64,000 nucleotides of DNA from Chaetoderma sp. LZ-2023a (GCA_034401795.1 CM067366.1:84182147-84246146), one strand, 5' to 3'; numbered from the stretch's first letter, positions 1 through 10,317 are shown. Notes: generated by a model from the sequence alone, not told the origin. Translations and numbers: made by a program.

Positions 1-1262
1 AAACGTTACACCAATTTTTAAATGTTTTAGACCACTGGACAAAAATATTGGACAACAATAGTGAAATAAACGTAGTATTTATGGACCTAATGAAGGCATT
101 CGATAGGGTCCCACATGAACGACTCGTGATCAAATTGAAGGCATATGGATTTAGTGATACAATGTGCCAATGGATAAGGGAATTCTTAAAAAATCGTAAA
201 CAGAGAGTCCGGATTAATAACAAATTTTCTGCATGGCAAGATATATCTAGTGGGGTACCACAGGGTAGTGTGATAGGCCCTATCCTGTTTGTTATATATA
301 TAAATGACCTATCGGATAAAGTCAGTTCTGAAATCTACTTATTCGCAGATGACACAAAGATTTTTAAAGAAATCCATGGCAAAACAGACAGTAAAATAAT
401 ACAGGATGGTCTTGACTCCATGACCAACTGAGCTTCTACATGGCTACTAAAATTCCATCGAAACAAATGTAGAGTTCTGGAAATAAAAAGCAGACAAAAT
501 GTTGAAAACAGATCCTATGACCTACACGGAGAGGATGGTCTCCCAATACCACTTGAATCTGTTGAGTTTGAAAAAGATCTAGGCATATTTATAGACAGAC
601 AACTTAACTTTTGAAAACATATACAGGAACAGGTACATAAAGCCAACAGGATAATGGGAATAATTCGCAGACCCTACACATACCTAAATAATGATAATTT
701 CACCTTGCTGTACAAAGTATTAGTACGCCCTCACCTTGAATATGCTAACAGTGTCTGGTGCCCATACAAAGAAAAAGATATCAATACTATCGAAAATGTT
801 CAAAGGAGGGCAACCAGACAGATTCCGTCATTGAAGTGACTGAGCTACCCTGACAGGCTAAAGAGACTAAATCTTCCAACTCTAAAATACAGACGACACC
901 GGGGAGATATGATTGAATTATATAAAATCATACATGGTTATTACGACACACATCTAACAAAACATCTTTTCACATTATTAAACAATTCAATAGCAAGAGG
1001 GCACACATATAAACTAAAGAAACATCGCTTTTCACATGATTTCAGAAAACATTACTTTACCAATAGAATAATCGATGCCTGGAATTCACTATCTGATCAC
1101 ATTGTAACATCGAACAATTTAAACATCTTCAAGAATAGATTAGACACATACTGGGCAAACCAAGAACTAAGATTTAGCTATCATAGCAGCCTAACTCTAT
1201 AGCAGCCTAACACAAAACTGAACATAGAGGCTTTTTAGCCTGCGTTCTGCAAATCAATCTTA
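1..1262 (+). mobile_element. CR1/Jockey-group LINE, C-terminal RT part and 3' end
   Basis: One reading frame runs from before base 48 to the TAG at 1200-1202 and is broken only by three TGA codons (429-431, 612-614, 837-839). It shows LINE reverse transcriptase motifs in order: KAFDRVPH, SGVPQGSVIGP, the catalytic FADDT, then KDLGIFID, RPHLEYANSVW, a RGDMIELYKIIHG segment and a final AWNSLSDHI...FKNRLDTYW tail. The 5' part (endonuclease and first RT blocks) is off the left edge. After the stop there is a stem-loop AGGC-TTTTTA-GCCT at 1228-1241 and a short TTATC-rich tail to about 1274, both usual for the 3' end of this type of LINE. It is a dead copy. Clade assignment (CR1, L2 or Jockey) is by motif style only. 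Confidence 0.85.
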
Positions 1263-1274
1263 TCTTATCTAATG

Positions 1275-2390
1275 TTTTCTGAGTTACTTTTGTATGGGGC
1301 AGTTACTCGCCACGGTTCTCCAACAACAGGAGGAATATACAGAACAAGAAGAAGGAAAGCAATTCGAAGAAATGGCTCTTCCTCTTATTGGCAACTTTAT
1401 TATTGAATATTTAAGGTAGTTCTTGTCGTATAAACGTGCATATTTCTATAGAAATAATCAGAATATGATCTTGTCAAGTTTCCCCTTTCGAAAGGCTTAT
1501 TTAAGTACCAGACACCAGTTTTCGTATTTCAAAATGTTAAATTTAAATAGCATATGGTTCATAATTTTATCCTTGCCAGTTCTTTCAAGTCATTTACTTG
1601 ACTATATCTTGATTCTAACACCTCCCATAGGTTTACTATGGGCTTTCGGTTTGCCAAATAAAATTATCTATATCATTGTGTTCCCTGTATTTGCGCATCC
1701 CTTCTCTTTGCGCATATACGTTCAAACTCTTGTGAGAGTCCCTCACGATCGGCACGCACACATATTGATTCACATGTCAATCTATGGTTATTCATTTTGC
1801 TCATACAAGACTTTCTCCGCTTGAAATTGTGAAACTACTTGTCAATATAGGTATAAAGCAGTGCTCTTGATTTCTGACACTGAAATATTAATTCAAAATT
1901 GTCATATCTATCGCAAAAATTGTTCTTAGAAACATAAAATATGAAGGCGTGTACCTATATTTGGTGATTAAATAATATTAGATGACATTTTCTTCCCCTT
2001 TAAGGATAGCACAGACGTCTTTATGCAGTCAGGGTCACCATTTGTCAAACTAATCTTTCAAATATGATACATATGAATTATGTTACCATTGGTTAATCTT
2101 CAGCAACAGTGCATTCATGTGAAACATATGTTAAAGATGTGGTAGCATATGCTGCACAACACATAATGTTTTCAATGTCTGCAACATTTTAATACGTAAG
2201 GAAATACTACTATGACACTTTTTTCGCCATACGAAGAAAGTAAAATTAAATAACAGAAATAAATGTGAGTTACCACTTTTTCGTGAGGGGTAAGAACGAG
2301 GACATAGCCAATTCCTTTGCACTATGATAACTGTTGTCTGGTTATTAGTTCCATCTCACTATCCCATTAACGAATACATATAAAAAAATT
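1275..2390. other. No recognisable gene or repeat
   Basis: AT-rich sequence between two LINE remnants. A 133-codon open frame at 1423-1824 begins with TTG, is hydrophobic without a recognisable motif, and is treated as chance. I see no RNA gene or terminal repeats here. Confidence 0.5.
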
Positions 2391-2394
2391 TACG

Positions 2395-2911
2395 GTCTAA
2401 GTCAGTTCCCGAAGCTTGGAAGCAAGCTAAAATCTCAGAGATATTCAAGAAAGTTGACAAGAAACACGCTGGGAATTATAGATCCAGTAAGTCTAACCGG
2501 CATCAAAATGCAAGGTAGTGGAAGACATAGTTAGGGACCATATTATTATACGTCCTAGATGACGCTGCTAGAGAATGTGCAGAGATGAGCTACCAAACAA
2601 TTGGCTGGATTTAAGGAACTGACCAATGTGGAAAAGCTCAAATAGCTCAAGTTGCTAACACTAGCATTCTGTAGAATCACAGGGATATGATTGAAGTATC
2701 TAAAATACTGCATGGTGTGTATGACACCAGAACTGGAAATAGCTTCAGACTGCGGAAGGATGTAGTTGCACCTCAGAGAGGAGAGGCTAGAGGCCATAGC
2801 AAAATTCTGTTTATGCCTAGAGCTAGGTTAGAGATCCGGAGGAACTCATTTTCTACTTCGACTAATACTTACCAGATGTACTATTATGATAATGTCTATT
2901 ATCTAGTCTAG
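2395..2911 (+). mobile_element. LINE remnant with internal deletion
   Basis: Bases 2398-2500 translate to an early RT block (VPEAWKQAKISEIFKKVDKK, then AGNYR), typical of the first RT motifs of CR1/Jockey LINEs. From about 2565 the sequence jumps to the C-terminal region: a short LLENVQR-like block, then DMIEVSKILHGVYDT (2687 on) and RGHSKILFMPRARLEIRRNSFS. The whole catalytic palm between them is missing. Frames shift repeatedly, so the copy is dead. The tail matches the style of the copy at 9530-9915 (RGDMIEVYTLLHGVYNEE). Confidence 0.7.
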
Positions 2912-3299
2912 CTCAAAATAAACAATTAAAAACTCTGCACTCTCCATGATCCTGCCCTTCCTGTGTCCGGGAATTACCATAGCCCAGGTACCTAGTCAAT
3001 TCCCAATCACAGTCAGATCCGTCTATTTTGCTTGACTTTCCAGTTGTGTTTTTTGTCGGGCTCAGTTTAAGCACATTTTTGTGTTGTTGAGTGTTTAGTG
3101 AGATTTAGATCGCTATATTCATGGAAGGAAAAGGAAAATCATCACAGGGGCAGGTTGTATCAATCTAGAATTAATACATTCATGCCATAATGACTGTTTA
3201 AAATTTCCTTAAATTGGCACATTGTTTTAAAATGGTAGCCATTGCTGGAGTCTCTCCATTACCCGTTAACTTTTTAATCTTATCCGGGTACTCGGTTAA

Positions 3300-3346
3300 T
3301 TTGTCTTGCGACTCGGTTCCTAGCCAAGATGGTGGCGCCCATGTTT
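3300..3346 (+). promoter_or_regulatory. YY1-like initiator motif upstream of gag-like ORF
   Basis: GCCAAGATGGTGGCGCCC at about 3327-3344 contains the AAGATGG core typical of YY1 sites in TATA-less promoters. It lies about 290 bases before the GC-richer open frame at 3630, in otherwise AT-rich DNA. Promoter function is inferred from motif and position only; the same motif recurs inside repeats elsewhere in the window. Confidence 0.3.
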
Positions 3347-3629
3347 AATGTTTTGTTTTGGCTTGGCGTGTCTATGCACTCAGTTTTTAAGCTGATCATT
3401 AGCTCTCGCTTCACTGTCGAGAGTGTTTGTAGCGATCAGGATTATTTTCTTGGCTGATTTAACGTTAGTTAATTAACAAGTCGTGTTTATAAAATTTTCA
3501 CTCTAAAATTTTCAAATATTTCCTGCCTAAAACTTGATTATCATTAATTTAAAAGAAGGTTAATGTTTTTAAGTAATTTTAAATTACAATCAAGTAAATT
3601 GTGCGTGTTGCTCGTCATCATCTTATCAT

Positions 3630-4706
3630 GTGCATCGTTTTAATTCTTATTCTGTGTTCGCTGAAGGAGGATGGGGCAAGGCCCAGCCTGATACATTATG
3701 CTCGCGCTATAACCGTTTCATGAAGCGGAGGTTCACAGACCATCACTGTGTTGCCTGCGCGAAGTGCAAAGTTGGAGGCCCTTGCGATGTATGCGTGAAG
3801 TGGTTGTCGGAGATGATGGCGGAATTTGATCGCGATGGGCGTGCACATTTGGAGAGAATCACGAGGGACAAGGCGGCCAAAGTGGATCAGGCGTCAGTCA
3901 AAGGTCTGGAAGAGTGCCTGAATGAGCAGATGGACTCAGCCTTGGTTGTTTGGGCGGCCCAATTCAAGGCGATGTTTAAGTTTTTTCAGTCCACGGTCCC
4001 GTTGATGCAGGCTCGTGCAGGATTACCTATCGGTGGTCCGGCTAGTTCTGCGGAGGGACATGCACCTGTCCTTCCTCTTGCTTTATCTCAAGAGCTGACA
4101 GTGGAGGAAGAAGATATCCTCCTGATGGAAGACTGGCATGCCGGAGCTTTCACAGGTGACAGATTCCAGTACTTCCCGTGGGTCACCCATGGGTTTTGTA
4201 TGGGTTTGTCAACTGGGTGATGTCGACGTTCCGTCGGGCATTTTTCACCCGGATTTCGCTCAGTCCGGAGTGCCGTCTGAGCCATGTTATATGGCTCCTG
4301 TGGTCATCGCGGATGCAATTATGACGGCTCCTCTCGGAGTCCCATCTCCTGCCGTAGTCCTGGCTCCCGTGCTGGAGATGATGGATTGCGGTGATTCTGT
4401 ATCTGGCGAATAGGAAGTTTGGTCCGTAGCTCTCAGCATGGATCGTCTGTGGCCTTTTCATCCACGGGTGAGAAGGAAGATGAGAATGGTAGTCCATTGA
4501 TGGACGAATCATCTTTTTGCACTGAAGCTGAATGGGTGCAGGTTCTTGGCTGGATGTCCAACCATCTCGGGTTGGCATCGGTTCAGGGATCTCTTGAAAG
4601 TAAAATTACGAATGTAGTAAGTGTAAAGTATCCAGCAGATTATATGGTCGGAATCAATTTGCCATTGCAACTAATGAAAGTAATGAATTATTTTCAAAGT
4701 ATTTAA
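3630..4706 (+). pseudogene. Decayed Cys-rich gag-like or domesticated ORF, unrecognised
   Basis: A GC-richer block stands out from its surroundings. The first frame (3630-4220) is 196 codons with a Cys-rich motif HHCVACAKCKVGGPCDVCVKW near residues 38-60, then a helical charged stretch (EFDRDGRAHLERITRDKAAKV). Coding then appears to slip into the next frame (4138-4413, Pro/Val-rich) and again into 4419-4706 (acidic, DENGSPLMDESSF then EAEWVQVLGWMSNHLG). Three successive frames in one direction suggest one frameshifted ORF rather than three genes. The CxxCxxCxxxxxCxxC pattern recalls the short Cys-rich start of gag-like ORFs in DIRS-type retroelements, but I see no RT, tyrosine recombinase or repeats to confirm it. 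Confidence 0.4.
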
Positions 4707-4829
4707 ATTCCTATTTGAAATTAAGCAACCATCAAAGCTGATGGACATTTTGAAGCTAATTTCACTGGAAAGTGTTATATTGCCCCATGGTACATGTAGA
4801 TGGCAGATTACATTTATCTTATCATAGAT

Positions 4830-4996
4830 AGTCAATCTAAGGAAATCTGTTGAACACTGAAACTGATTTCACTGAAAAATGTTGATACCTATGGTAGCAA
4901 CGCTTTCAGTCAAATTAGTTTCAAAACATTCAACCAATTATTTCTTACAATAAGATTAATGTTTGTTATATGGCATCTCTGGGTTGAAAGGGTTAG
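4830..4996. mobile_element. Degenerate hairpin MITE (family B-like)
   Basis: Arms GAACACTGAAACTGATTTCACTG and CAGTCAAATTAGTTTCAAAACATTCAAC form an imperfect hairpin around 4850-4950. The right end GTTGAAAGGGTTAG (4985-4996) resembles the GTGAAAGGGTTAA terminus of the better copies at 18223-18433 and 7736-7927. The left end is not clear. Confidence 0.45.
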
Positions 4997-5304
4997 AGGA
5001 AAAAATAATTATGTACATCTATGAAGGCTGTGAATAAAACTAGTGTCTTATTATTTTGGCGACAAGTTGATTGAAATTTGTTATTGCATATGGCAGCAAC
5101 AAAATTCAGTCAAATGTATTAAAGAATTTTCAGCAAATTTTAAATTTTATATCCGAAATGGATTCAGTTCTGTCAGTATATTATATCAGTGGTTATAGTG
5201 GTATTTTGTTTCAACTACACGTATATATCACAATTTGGTTGACTACATTAAACCTTTTATGATGACATTGATGTTCACATAGTCCTTCATAATAATTATC
5301 AGTC

Positions 5305-5470
5305 AAAGTAACTAATGTAACTAAAACGTAACTTTCATTACATTATGCAAAGTAACTGAAATGTAACTAGTTACATTGCTCAACAAAAGTAACTATAACT
5401 GTAACTGACATAGTCCAATGTAACTGTAACTAGGTAACTGTAACTAGTTACATTTAAATGTAACTGACCC
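5305..5470. repeat. TAACT/GTAAC-rich low-complexity repeat
   Basis: Irregular array of GTAACTA, TGTAACT and GTAACTAGTTAC strings. It directly precedes the LINE fragment. Origin unknown; it may be the end of a decayed element. Confidence 0.6.
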
Positions 5471-5471
5471 C

Positions 5472-6144
5472 AGGCCTGAAGGCAATTGATGAGGGCCATT
5501 CGGTAGATGCAATATATCTGGATTTCAAAAAGGCCTTTGATACAGTCCCATACAGACGGCTCATGGATAAAAGGAAGATATTAGATCCAATTCATGGATG
5601 TGTTACGTCATTCCTTACTAACCATGTTCAACAAGTATCCGTAAACGGTGAGCATTCAAGCTGTATGAATGTTACCAGTGGAATCCCTCAGGGGAGTGTA
5701 CTGGACCCATTGTTCTTTGTCATTTATATAAATGACTTACCTGGACAAGTAATTTGAGATGCTTATCTCTTTGCAGATGACACAGAGATTTTTCAGACTT
5801 TTCTAAGGTCAGAGGACAATGCTACACTATAGACAGACTTGAATGCGCTAACAGAGTGGTCAAATAGCTGACAGAGTGGTCAAATACCTGACAGGGTGGT
5901 CAAATACCTGGCTTCTCTGCTTCTATCCAGACAAGTGTGTAAAAATTAGTTTTGGATGGTTCTATGCAGGTGCAAGGAACTACTATGTCATCGCTGATAG
6001 AAAATCTTGCAATCCAAAGAAGAAAAGGACATTGGAGTGGTCATAGACAAACCATTAAATTACGAAAGACATATAACAGAACAAAGCAAATAGTATGTTT
6101 GCAATTATTAGACGTGCATATGTCAACGTAAATGAGAAAAACTT
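5472..6144 (+). mobile_element. CR1/Jockey-group LINE remnant cut by a Penelope-like element
   Basis: Translations give YLDFKKAFDTVPYRRLMDK, then SGIPQGSVLDPLFFVIYINDL, a TGA at 5755-5757, then YLFADDTEIF, and finally AIIRRAYVNVNEKNF at 6098-6142. That last motif equals the IIRRPYTYLNNDNF block of the LINE at 1-1262. Directly after it the reading changes to Penelope-like protein, so the LINE ends at a junction near 6144. A triplicated 23-base stretch (CTGACAGAGTGGTCAAATA variants, about 5850-5910) lies inside. Confidence 0.75.
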
Positions 6145-6606
6145 CGAGACTTCAAAGAAAGACTTCGAGAAACATGCTTGGAATACCATCATACACTATG
6201 AGACGAGAGGCTGCCCCATTGACAAGCTAATCGACAGCTACAACAGAGCACTCCAACGACAAAAGACGAACCTCCTCACCCCACAGAGGACGAAAACCAA
6301 CACCAACACACGCATTCCACTGATCACAGACTTCCACACAGAAAGCCTTAAACTAAAGAAAATTATTAAAAGACACTGGGACCTACTACAAACCAGCCCA
6401 AAATGCATAGACACATTTACCGATAAACCTCTATTCGGCTTTAGAAGAAATCTGACATTCAAATACAAACTGGTCAGTGCCGAATTCACCTACCCCAACA
6501 AAATGGGATAGCCTACCAAGGAAACACAATTGCGAATAAAATTGAAGACTGCCCGAAAACTGTCTGTGCATTCTGTATGGATCAAGACAAAACTATGTCC
6601 TTCAAG

Positions 6607-6642
<36 letters not shown>

Positions 6643-7070
6643 ACAGATCTAAAATCAAAGGCCACTGCAACATACGCAATGGGGTCTATCTACTTACCTG
6701 CAATCTATGCAAGAAACAATATGTACATGTAGGAGAAACAAAACGTGAATTACAAATAAGGATAAAAGAGCACTTCAGAGATGTCAAGAACTACAAAGAC
6801 AGCCCCGTTGCAAACCACTTCAACCTCCCAGCCCACAAACCCACACACATTGGCTACAGAATCATTAAGATTCTACGTCACGACCCTGACAGCGAGGAAG
6901 CCACCACTTCTAGGAAGTGCTGTGAAGCTTACTGGATCCACTAACTACATACTATGGATCCAATTGGTATTAATCACGCAGATTGCTAACCCCCACATGC
7001 TTTCTGTCAGTACAGAACTATCAAAAACTTGGGTTATCATACTCCCCGCCTTGAGCAAAACTGGATGACA
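6145..7070 (+). mobile_element. Penelope-like element (5'-truncated) with GIY-YIG domain
   Basis: The frame at 6143-6511 reads ...IIHYETRGCPIDKLIDSYNRAL... and DKPLFGFRRN, the RT-thumb and linker region of Penelope-like elements. After a frameshift and a (CA)n tract the GIY-YIG endonuclease follows (6650-6960): GVYLLTCNLCKKQY, VGETKRELQIRIKEH, SPVANHFN, then EAYWIHQLHTMDPIGINHAD in shifting frames. The same protein is found in the copy at 11838-13343. Several stops and shifts make it inactive. It joins the LINE without a gap, as expected for insertion of a 5'-truncated retroelement into the older LINE. Confidence 0.8.
6609..6640. repeat. (CA)16 microsatellite
   Basis: Sixteen uninterrupted CA units inside the Penelope-like remnant. 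Confidence 0.95.
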
Positions 7071-7291
7071 TCATAACCATGATGCCACACCTTTATTATG
7101 TCACACCAATGTATGATGTCACACTACCTTGGCATTACACCCCAACTGAAAAAAACAACTCAGTCAAGTATTTCCTAATGGATAATTACAAGTGTTCAGA
7201 CTGTGATCATACTTTTGCTCAATGCTCTGGACTTAGTTGACATAAAACCATAACAGCATACAGCAGATACTAACGTGAAGAAGGAGAAGTG
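7071..7291. other. Unassigned sequence between Penelope-like fragments
   Basis: AT-rich, with two TGATGTCACAC-like strings near 7080-7130. No ORF or terminal repeats recognised. Confidence 0.4.
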
Positions 7292-7630
7292 TCACCTGTG
7301 CAATAAAACATGTTTACGGAAAGAGGCGACTGGGGTGTCGTCTCTCTCACTTTTGTGGAGGTTTGATATAGATCTCAGGTGTTCCTGAATTCGGATCTTA
7401 AAGGTGCGCAGGGATTCTCCCACATATTGTTTGTTGCATTTGCTACAAGTTAGGAGGTAGACGATGTTTCTAGTTTGGCAGTTACCTATGATTTTGTCCT
7501 TGTAGGTTAGGCCCATGTGGGAGCTTGTGAAGAATCTGTTTTTCTCCATCCTGTGGCAGATGGTACAGTTTTTTGTTTTGCATGCGATAAATGGGTTTCT
7601 GTGCGTTACAGGGGCGTGCTCTGTTGGCAC
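7292..7630 (-). mobile_element. Penelope-like element fragment, GIY-YIG domain
   Basis: A 112-codon minus-strand frame carries the zinc-knuckle-like linker NPFIACKTKNCTICHRM, then KIIGNCQTRNIVYLLTC, CNKQYVGESLRTFKIRIQEH and DTPVASFRKH. These are the linker and GIY-YIG endonuclease of Penelope-like elements, closely matching 12900-13200. The upstream RT is replaced at 7620 by another dispersed repeat, so only the C-terminal part remains. Confidence 0.8.
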
Positions 7631-7995
7631 ATATATTTAAGCAGTTGCTATACATTCTGCAACATGCATAGCTGTATCTGCTATGCAAAATTTGTACGCG
7701 ATAGCAATTTATCATAGATTTTAATAATTCTATCATTAACCATTTTAACAACAAATCCCTGAAAAAGTACATTCTTTACAATGTATACCATATTTTGTTG
7801 AATATTTTGAAATTAATATGACTGGAAACCATTGCTACCAGTCATATTAATTTCAAAATATTCAACAGCTTTCCTATTTGTTTGCTCTGAGATTGAGATA
7901 CAGGGAATTTATCAGTGAAAGAGTTGATTGCTATACATTTTTGCCAAAAGCTATACAATTTAGTTTGCATAGCAATACATGCTATGCAAATTTGA
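7620..7995 (+). repeat. Dispersed repeat D, interrupted by a TTAA MITE
   Basis: Matches the reverse complement of 10318-10510 over its length (GCAGTTGCTATACATTCTG, CATGCATAGCTGTATCTGC, CTATGCAAAATTT on the left; TTGCTATACATTT and CATGCTATGCAAATTTG on the right). The MITE at 7736-7927 splits it. The nature of the repeat is unknown. Confidence 0.7.
7736..7927 (+). mobile_element. TTAA-flanked hairpin MITE, family B
   Basis: Left end TTAA-CCATTTTAAC, right end GTGAAAGAG-TTGA. Internal hairpin arms GTTGAATATTTTGAAATTAA and its complement TTAATTTCAAAATATTCAAC, with TATGACTGG/CCAGTCATA next to the loop. Ends and flanks of the hairpin (AAATCCCTGAAAAAGT; GAGATACAGGGAATTTATC) match the copy at 18223-18433. 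It sits in repeat D, and the uninterrupted D copy shows TTAA at the same point (10394-10397). Confidence 0.8.
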
Positions 7996-7999
7996 TGAG

Positions 8000-8226
8000 A
8001 AGACATATCAAACGTTCACACCAGTCATCAACCACAGTCACAAAGGACTAAACACAGCCACAAACTGCAGCCGAGGTAACACCACTTATCAATACAGTCA
8101 ACTTACGGGCAGAATTTTACGTCAATCTAGACTTTCCACCGGAAAACTTAGAAGAATTACCAGTGTCAAACTGACACAGATAATCCTCCATTTCTCCTGA
8201 TCAATCCTGACATTAACCTTTGACCA
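8000..8226. other. Unassigned sequence
   Basis: Between repeat D and the next ORF. Short open frames carry no recognisable motif. Confidence 0.4.
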
Positions 8227-8586
8227 TTGGCGGCGCTCAATAACTTTGAGGCATTAGCACTCGAAATCAACCACCAAGAAGTCAACCACCATCATATAGA
8301 GTCGCCACACATATTCCAAGACATCGGCATCGACTACCTCAATGAAGGATTCAGCTCCCCTGACAGCCGGGTCGAGGGCACCAACAGACCAACTAGACCA
8401 GTCACACCAGACATCTTGGCGCCACCCGAAGTTCCACCAGAAGTGGAAAACCCACTACTTGCTTTCTTGTTCGAACCTAGTGAGGCCTTCGCTGATCCAT
8501 ACATGCTAGGACCGTTGACACCTTTTCTCTTGCTACCACTAGGTGCAAGATTAAGCAGCCACGCCTGCACACAGACCGATGAATAA
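8227..8586 (+). CDS. Hypothetical ORF, possibly part of a retroelement
   Basis: 119 codons, rich in Pro, Glu and hydrophobics (SPDSRVEGTNRPTRPVTPD, PPEVPPEVENPLLAFLF), ending CTQTDE. The first in-frame codons precede any ATG (the frame starts at TTG at 8227), so no real start is visible. No known domain recognised. It lies between Penelope-like fragments and just before a hammerhead-like motif, so it may belong to such an element. It could also be chance. Confidence 0.25.
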   Translation: MAALNNFEALALEINHQEVNHHHIESPHIFQDIGIDYLNEGFSSPDSRVEGTNRPTRPVTPDILAPPEVPPEVENPLLAFLFEPSEAFADPYMLGPLTPFLLLPLGARLSSHACTQTDE

Positions 8587-8739
8587 GTATCATTCATACC
8601 TATAATCATATTAGCGAGTATCATCCCTCCATTGCTATCACTCATCATGTACACACATACATATTTTTCTAAAGAACACTTTATGAAAAATTGTAAAACC
8701 CATGAGCAACAGAATATCACAAAACTGTGTCTACATAAA

Positions 8740-8790
8740 ACCTCTGATGAGTAGCCTACATGAGGGCACGAAACATAGTTACGAGTCTGG
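8740..8790 (+). ncRNA. Possible hammerhead-ribozyme-like motif in a Penelope-type LTR
   Basis: CTGATGAG at 8744-8751 is followed after 18 bases by CGAAAC (8769-8774) and then GTC at 8785-8787. These are the conserved core blocks of the minimal hammerhead found in the LTRs of many Penelope-like elements. Stem II would be GT..CCT/AGG..AC with an internal mismatch pair; stems I and III are weak. A GGGAAAACTTTCCC hairpin follows at about 8813. Stem defects mean an inactive relic or a chance match is possible. Confidence 0.35.
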
Positions 8791-9099
8791 ATCACTGGAT
8801 GGCGGGAAAACTTTCCCAGCCAGTGCCAATAGTACATTTGTATAATACGCATTTGATGATTCCTTCTACGGTAAACTCAGAAGACCGCAACCCTTATGAC
8901 AGACCCACCCTTCATACCCGCCCATCAGTGTAAACCTATACACCATCTAAACAAACACCATACGTTATCATGCATATTTTTAACTCAAAAGAGTTGATAA
9001 AAATATTGTTACCAACCGCCCACCTGATTACTATTAAAAGGACACTACATCCTTTAATTTTTTGGCCAAGAATACACTTTTCCAGCCATAGCCTAAAGT

Positions 9100-9515
9100 G
9101 ACGGTACACTACCGTCAGCGCTACACCGATATACTGACATCGGTTAACACATAACCAACAGACCCCCCCCCCCCCCCCAGTTACCTGACAGGTAATGGGT
9201 AACCACCATATACTGGAAGTAACCGATATTGGTTCCCACATAACCGACAAAACAAATCTTTGTTAACTTTACGGGTAACGGCGGTATGCACCTACAAAAA
9301 TGGGCACTGATAGTTAACCACAATTAACCAGATATACCGGAAATGGTTAAAATTTAACTGACCATAATAAATCCGGTTAACTCTACGGGTAACGGCGGCA
9401 CACGTGCACACAAATGGGCAACGACGATCAACCACCATTACCCGGATGTACCAGAAACGGTTAACATTTAACTGACCAAACCAAATCCGGTTAACTTTAC
9501 GGGTGCTGACGGTTA
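9100..9515. repeat. ~114-bp tandem repeat, GGTTAAC/ACGGGTAACGGCGG-rich
   Basis: The phrase GTTAACTTTACGGGTAACGG recurs at about 9261, 9375 and (partly) 9489, spaced 114 bases. Each copy then holds AAATGGGCA and an ATTTAACTGACCA-like end. Older degenerate copies seem to run back to about 9100. Confidence 0.75.
9163..9178. repeat. Poly-C tract
   Basis: Uninterrupted run of about 16 C. Confidence 0.9.
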
Positions 9516-9529
9516 ACCATCGGAAAGGC

Positions 9530-9915
9530 TGAAAAGACTATAAACTGCATTTCACAGAGTTCGTGGTGATATGATTGAAGTATACACACTTCTGCATGGT
9601 GTATACAATGAAGAAGTAGGATCTATACTTAAGCTAAGAGAAGAGGTAGTCGATAGAGAAGAGGCCAGGGGACATGATAAGACAATTTTCCAGCTAACGG
9701 CAAAAGTTTAATTCCGCAGAAACTGTTTTCCAGTCCGTGTCCCCAAAGTCTGGAAAAAATTACCACAGTATGTTGTAGGAGCTCCATCAGTAAATACCTT
9801 CAAGGCCCATCTAGATAAATACTGGAAAGATCAGCCATTAATCTATGACTATACGGTGCTGATAGAAACCGGAAGAGGAAGTGCACAGTATCATGATGAA
9901 GATCTGACCATCAAG
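9530..9915 (+). mobile_element. CR1/Jockey-group LINE, 3' end
   Basis: Translates to RLKRL, RGDMIEVYTLLHGVYNEE, REEARGHDKTIFQL, a stop, then FRRNCFPVRVPKVWKKLPQY and APSVNTFKAHLDKYWKDQP: the C-terminal tail of this LINE type. After the coding end is a stem-loop CAAGGCATAAGCCTGTGG (about 9913-9930), comparable to the AGGC...GCCT hairpin of the LINE at 1-1262. 5'-truncated, as is usual for LINE copies. Confidence 0.8.
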
Positions 9916-9930
9916 GCATAAGCCTGTGGT

Positions 9931-10317
9931 CAGAAACAACATAAGTAAAGGTAAGTCCATGTAATCATGGTGTTCATTTTCGTGACTGATCGGGTCGCTA
10001 AATTTACAGGCTTGCGAACCATAGCGCCAAAACAGGATTTACGAGAATTGGCGATGTTTGATTATCGTGGCAATATCCTCGTGGGAGTATCTATAGCCTT
10101 ACTTAATAAAATGTTGGAGACATTGAAAACATTATATATAGTAGATAATTTTAAGGGTTTAACCAGATTTCATGGTAAACCTAATGCCCATAGTAAACTT
10201 ATGTGAGGGAATTATGGAATTAAGATAAAGCCATTATTGTGATGACATGGCAGTGGTCTGAACCTAAAAGCATTCAAAAATGTGTCTGGATCATGTGTCA
10301 CACCACAGGGCATAATT
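9931..10317. other. Unassigned sequence
   Basis: A 79-codon frame at 9967-10206 has no recognisable motif. No repeat ends seen. Confidence 0.4.

Noticed and set aside
1423..1824. 133-codon plus-strand open frame
   Set aside because: TTG start, no motif, AT-rich hydrophobic composition as expected by chance.
8334..8852. 172-codon minus-strand frame
   Set aside because: It overlaps the plus-strand ORF and the LTR-like region, has no recognisable domain, and looks like a shadow frame.
9967..10206. 79-codon plus-strand frame
   Set aside because: No motif; lies between repeats, and composition is unremarkable.
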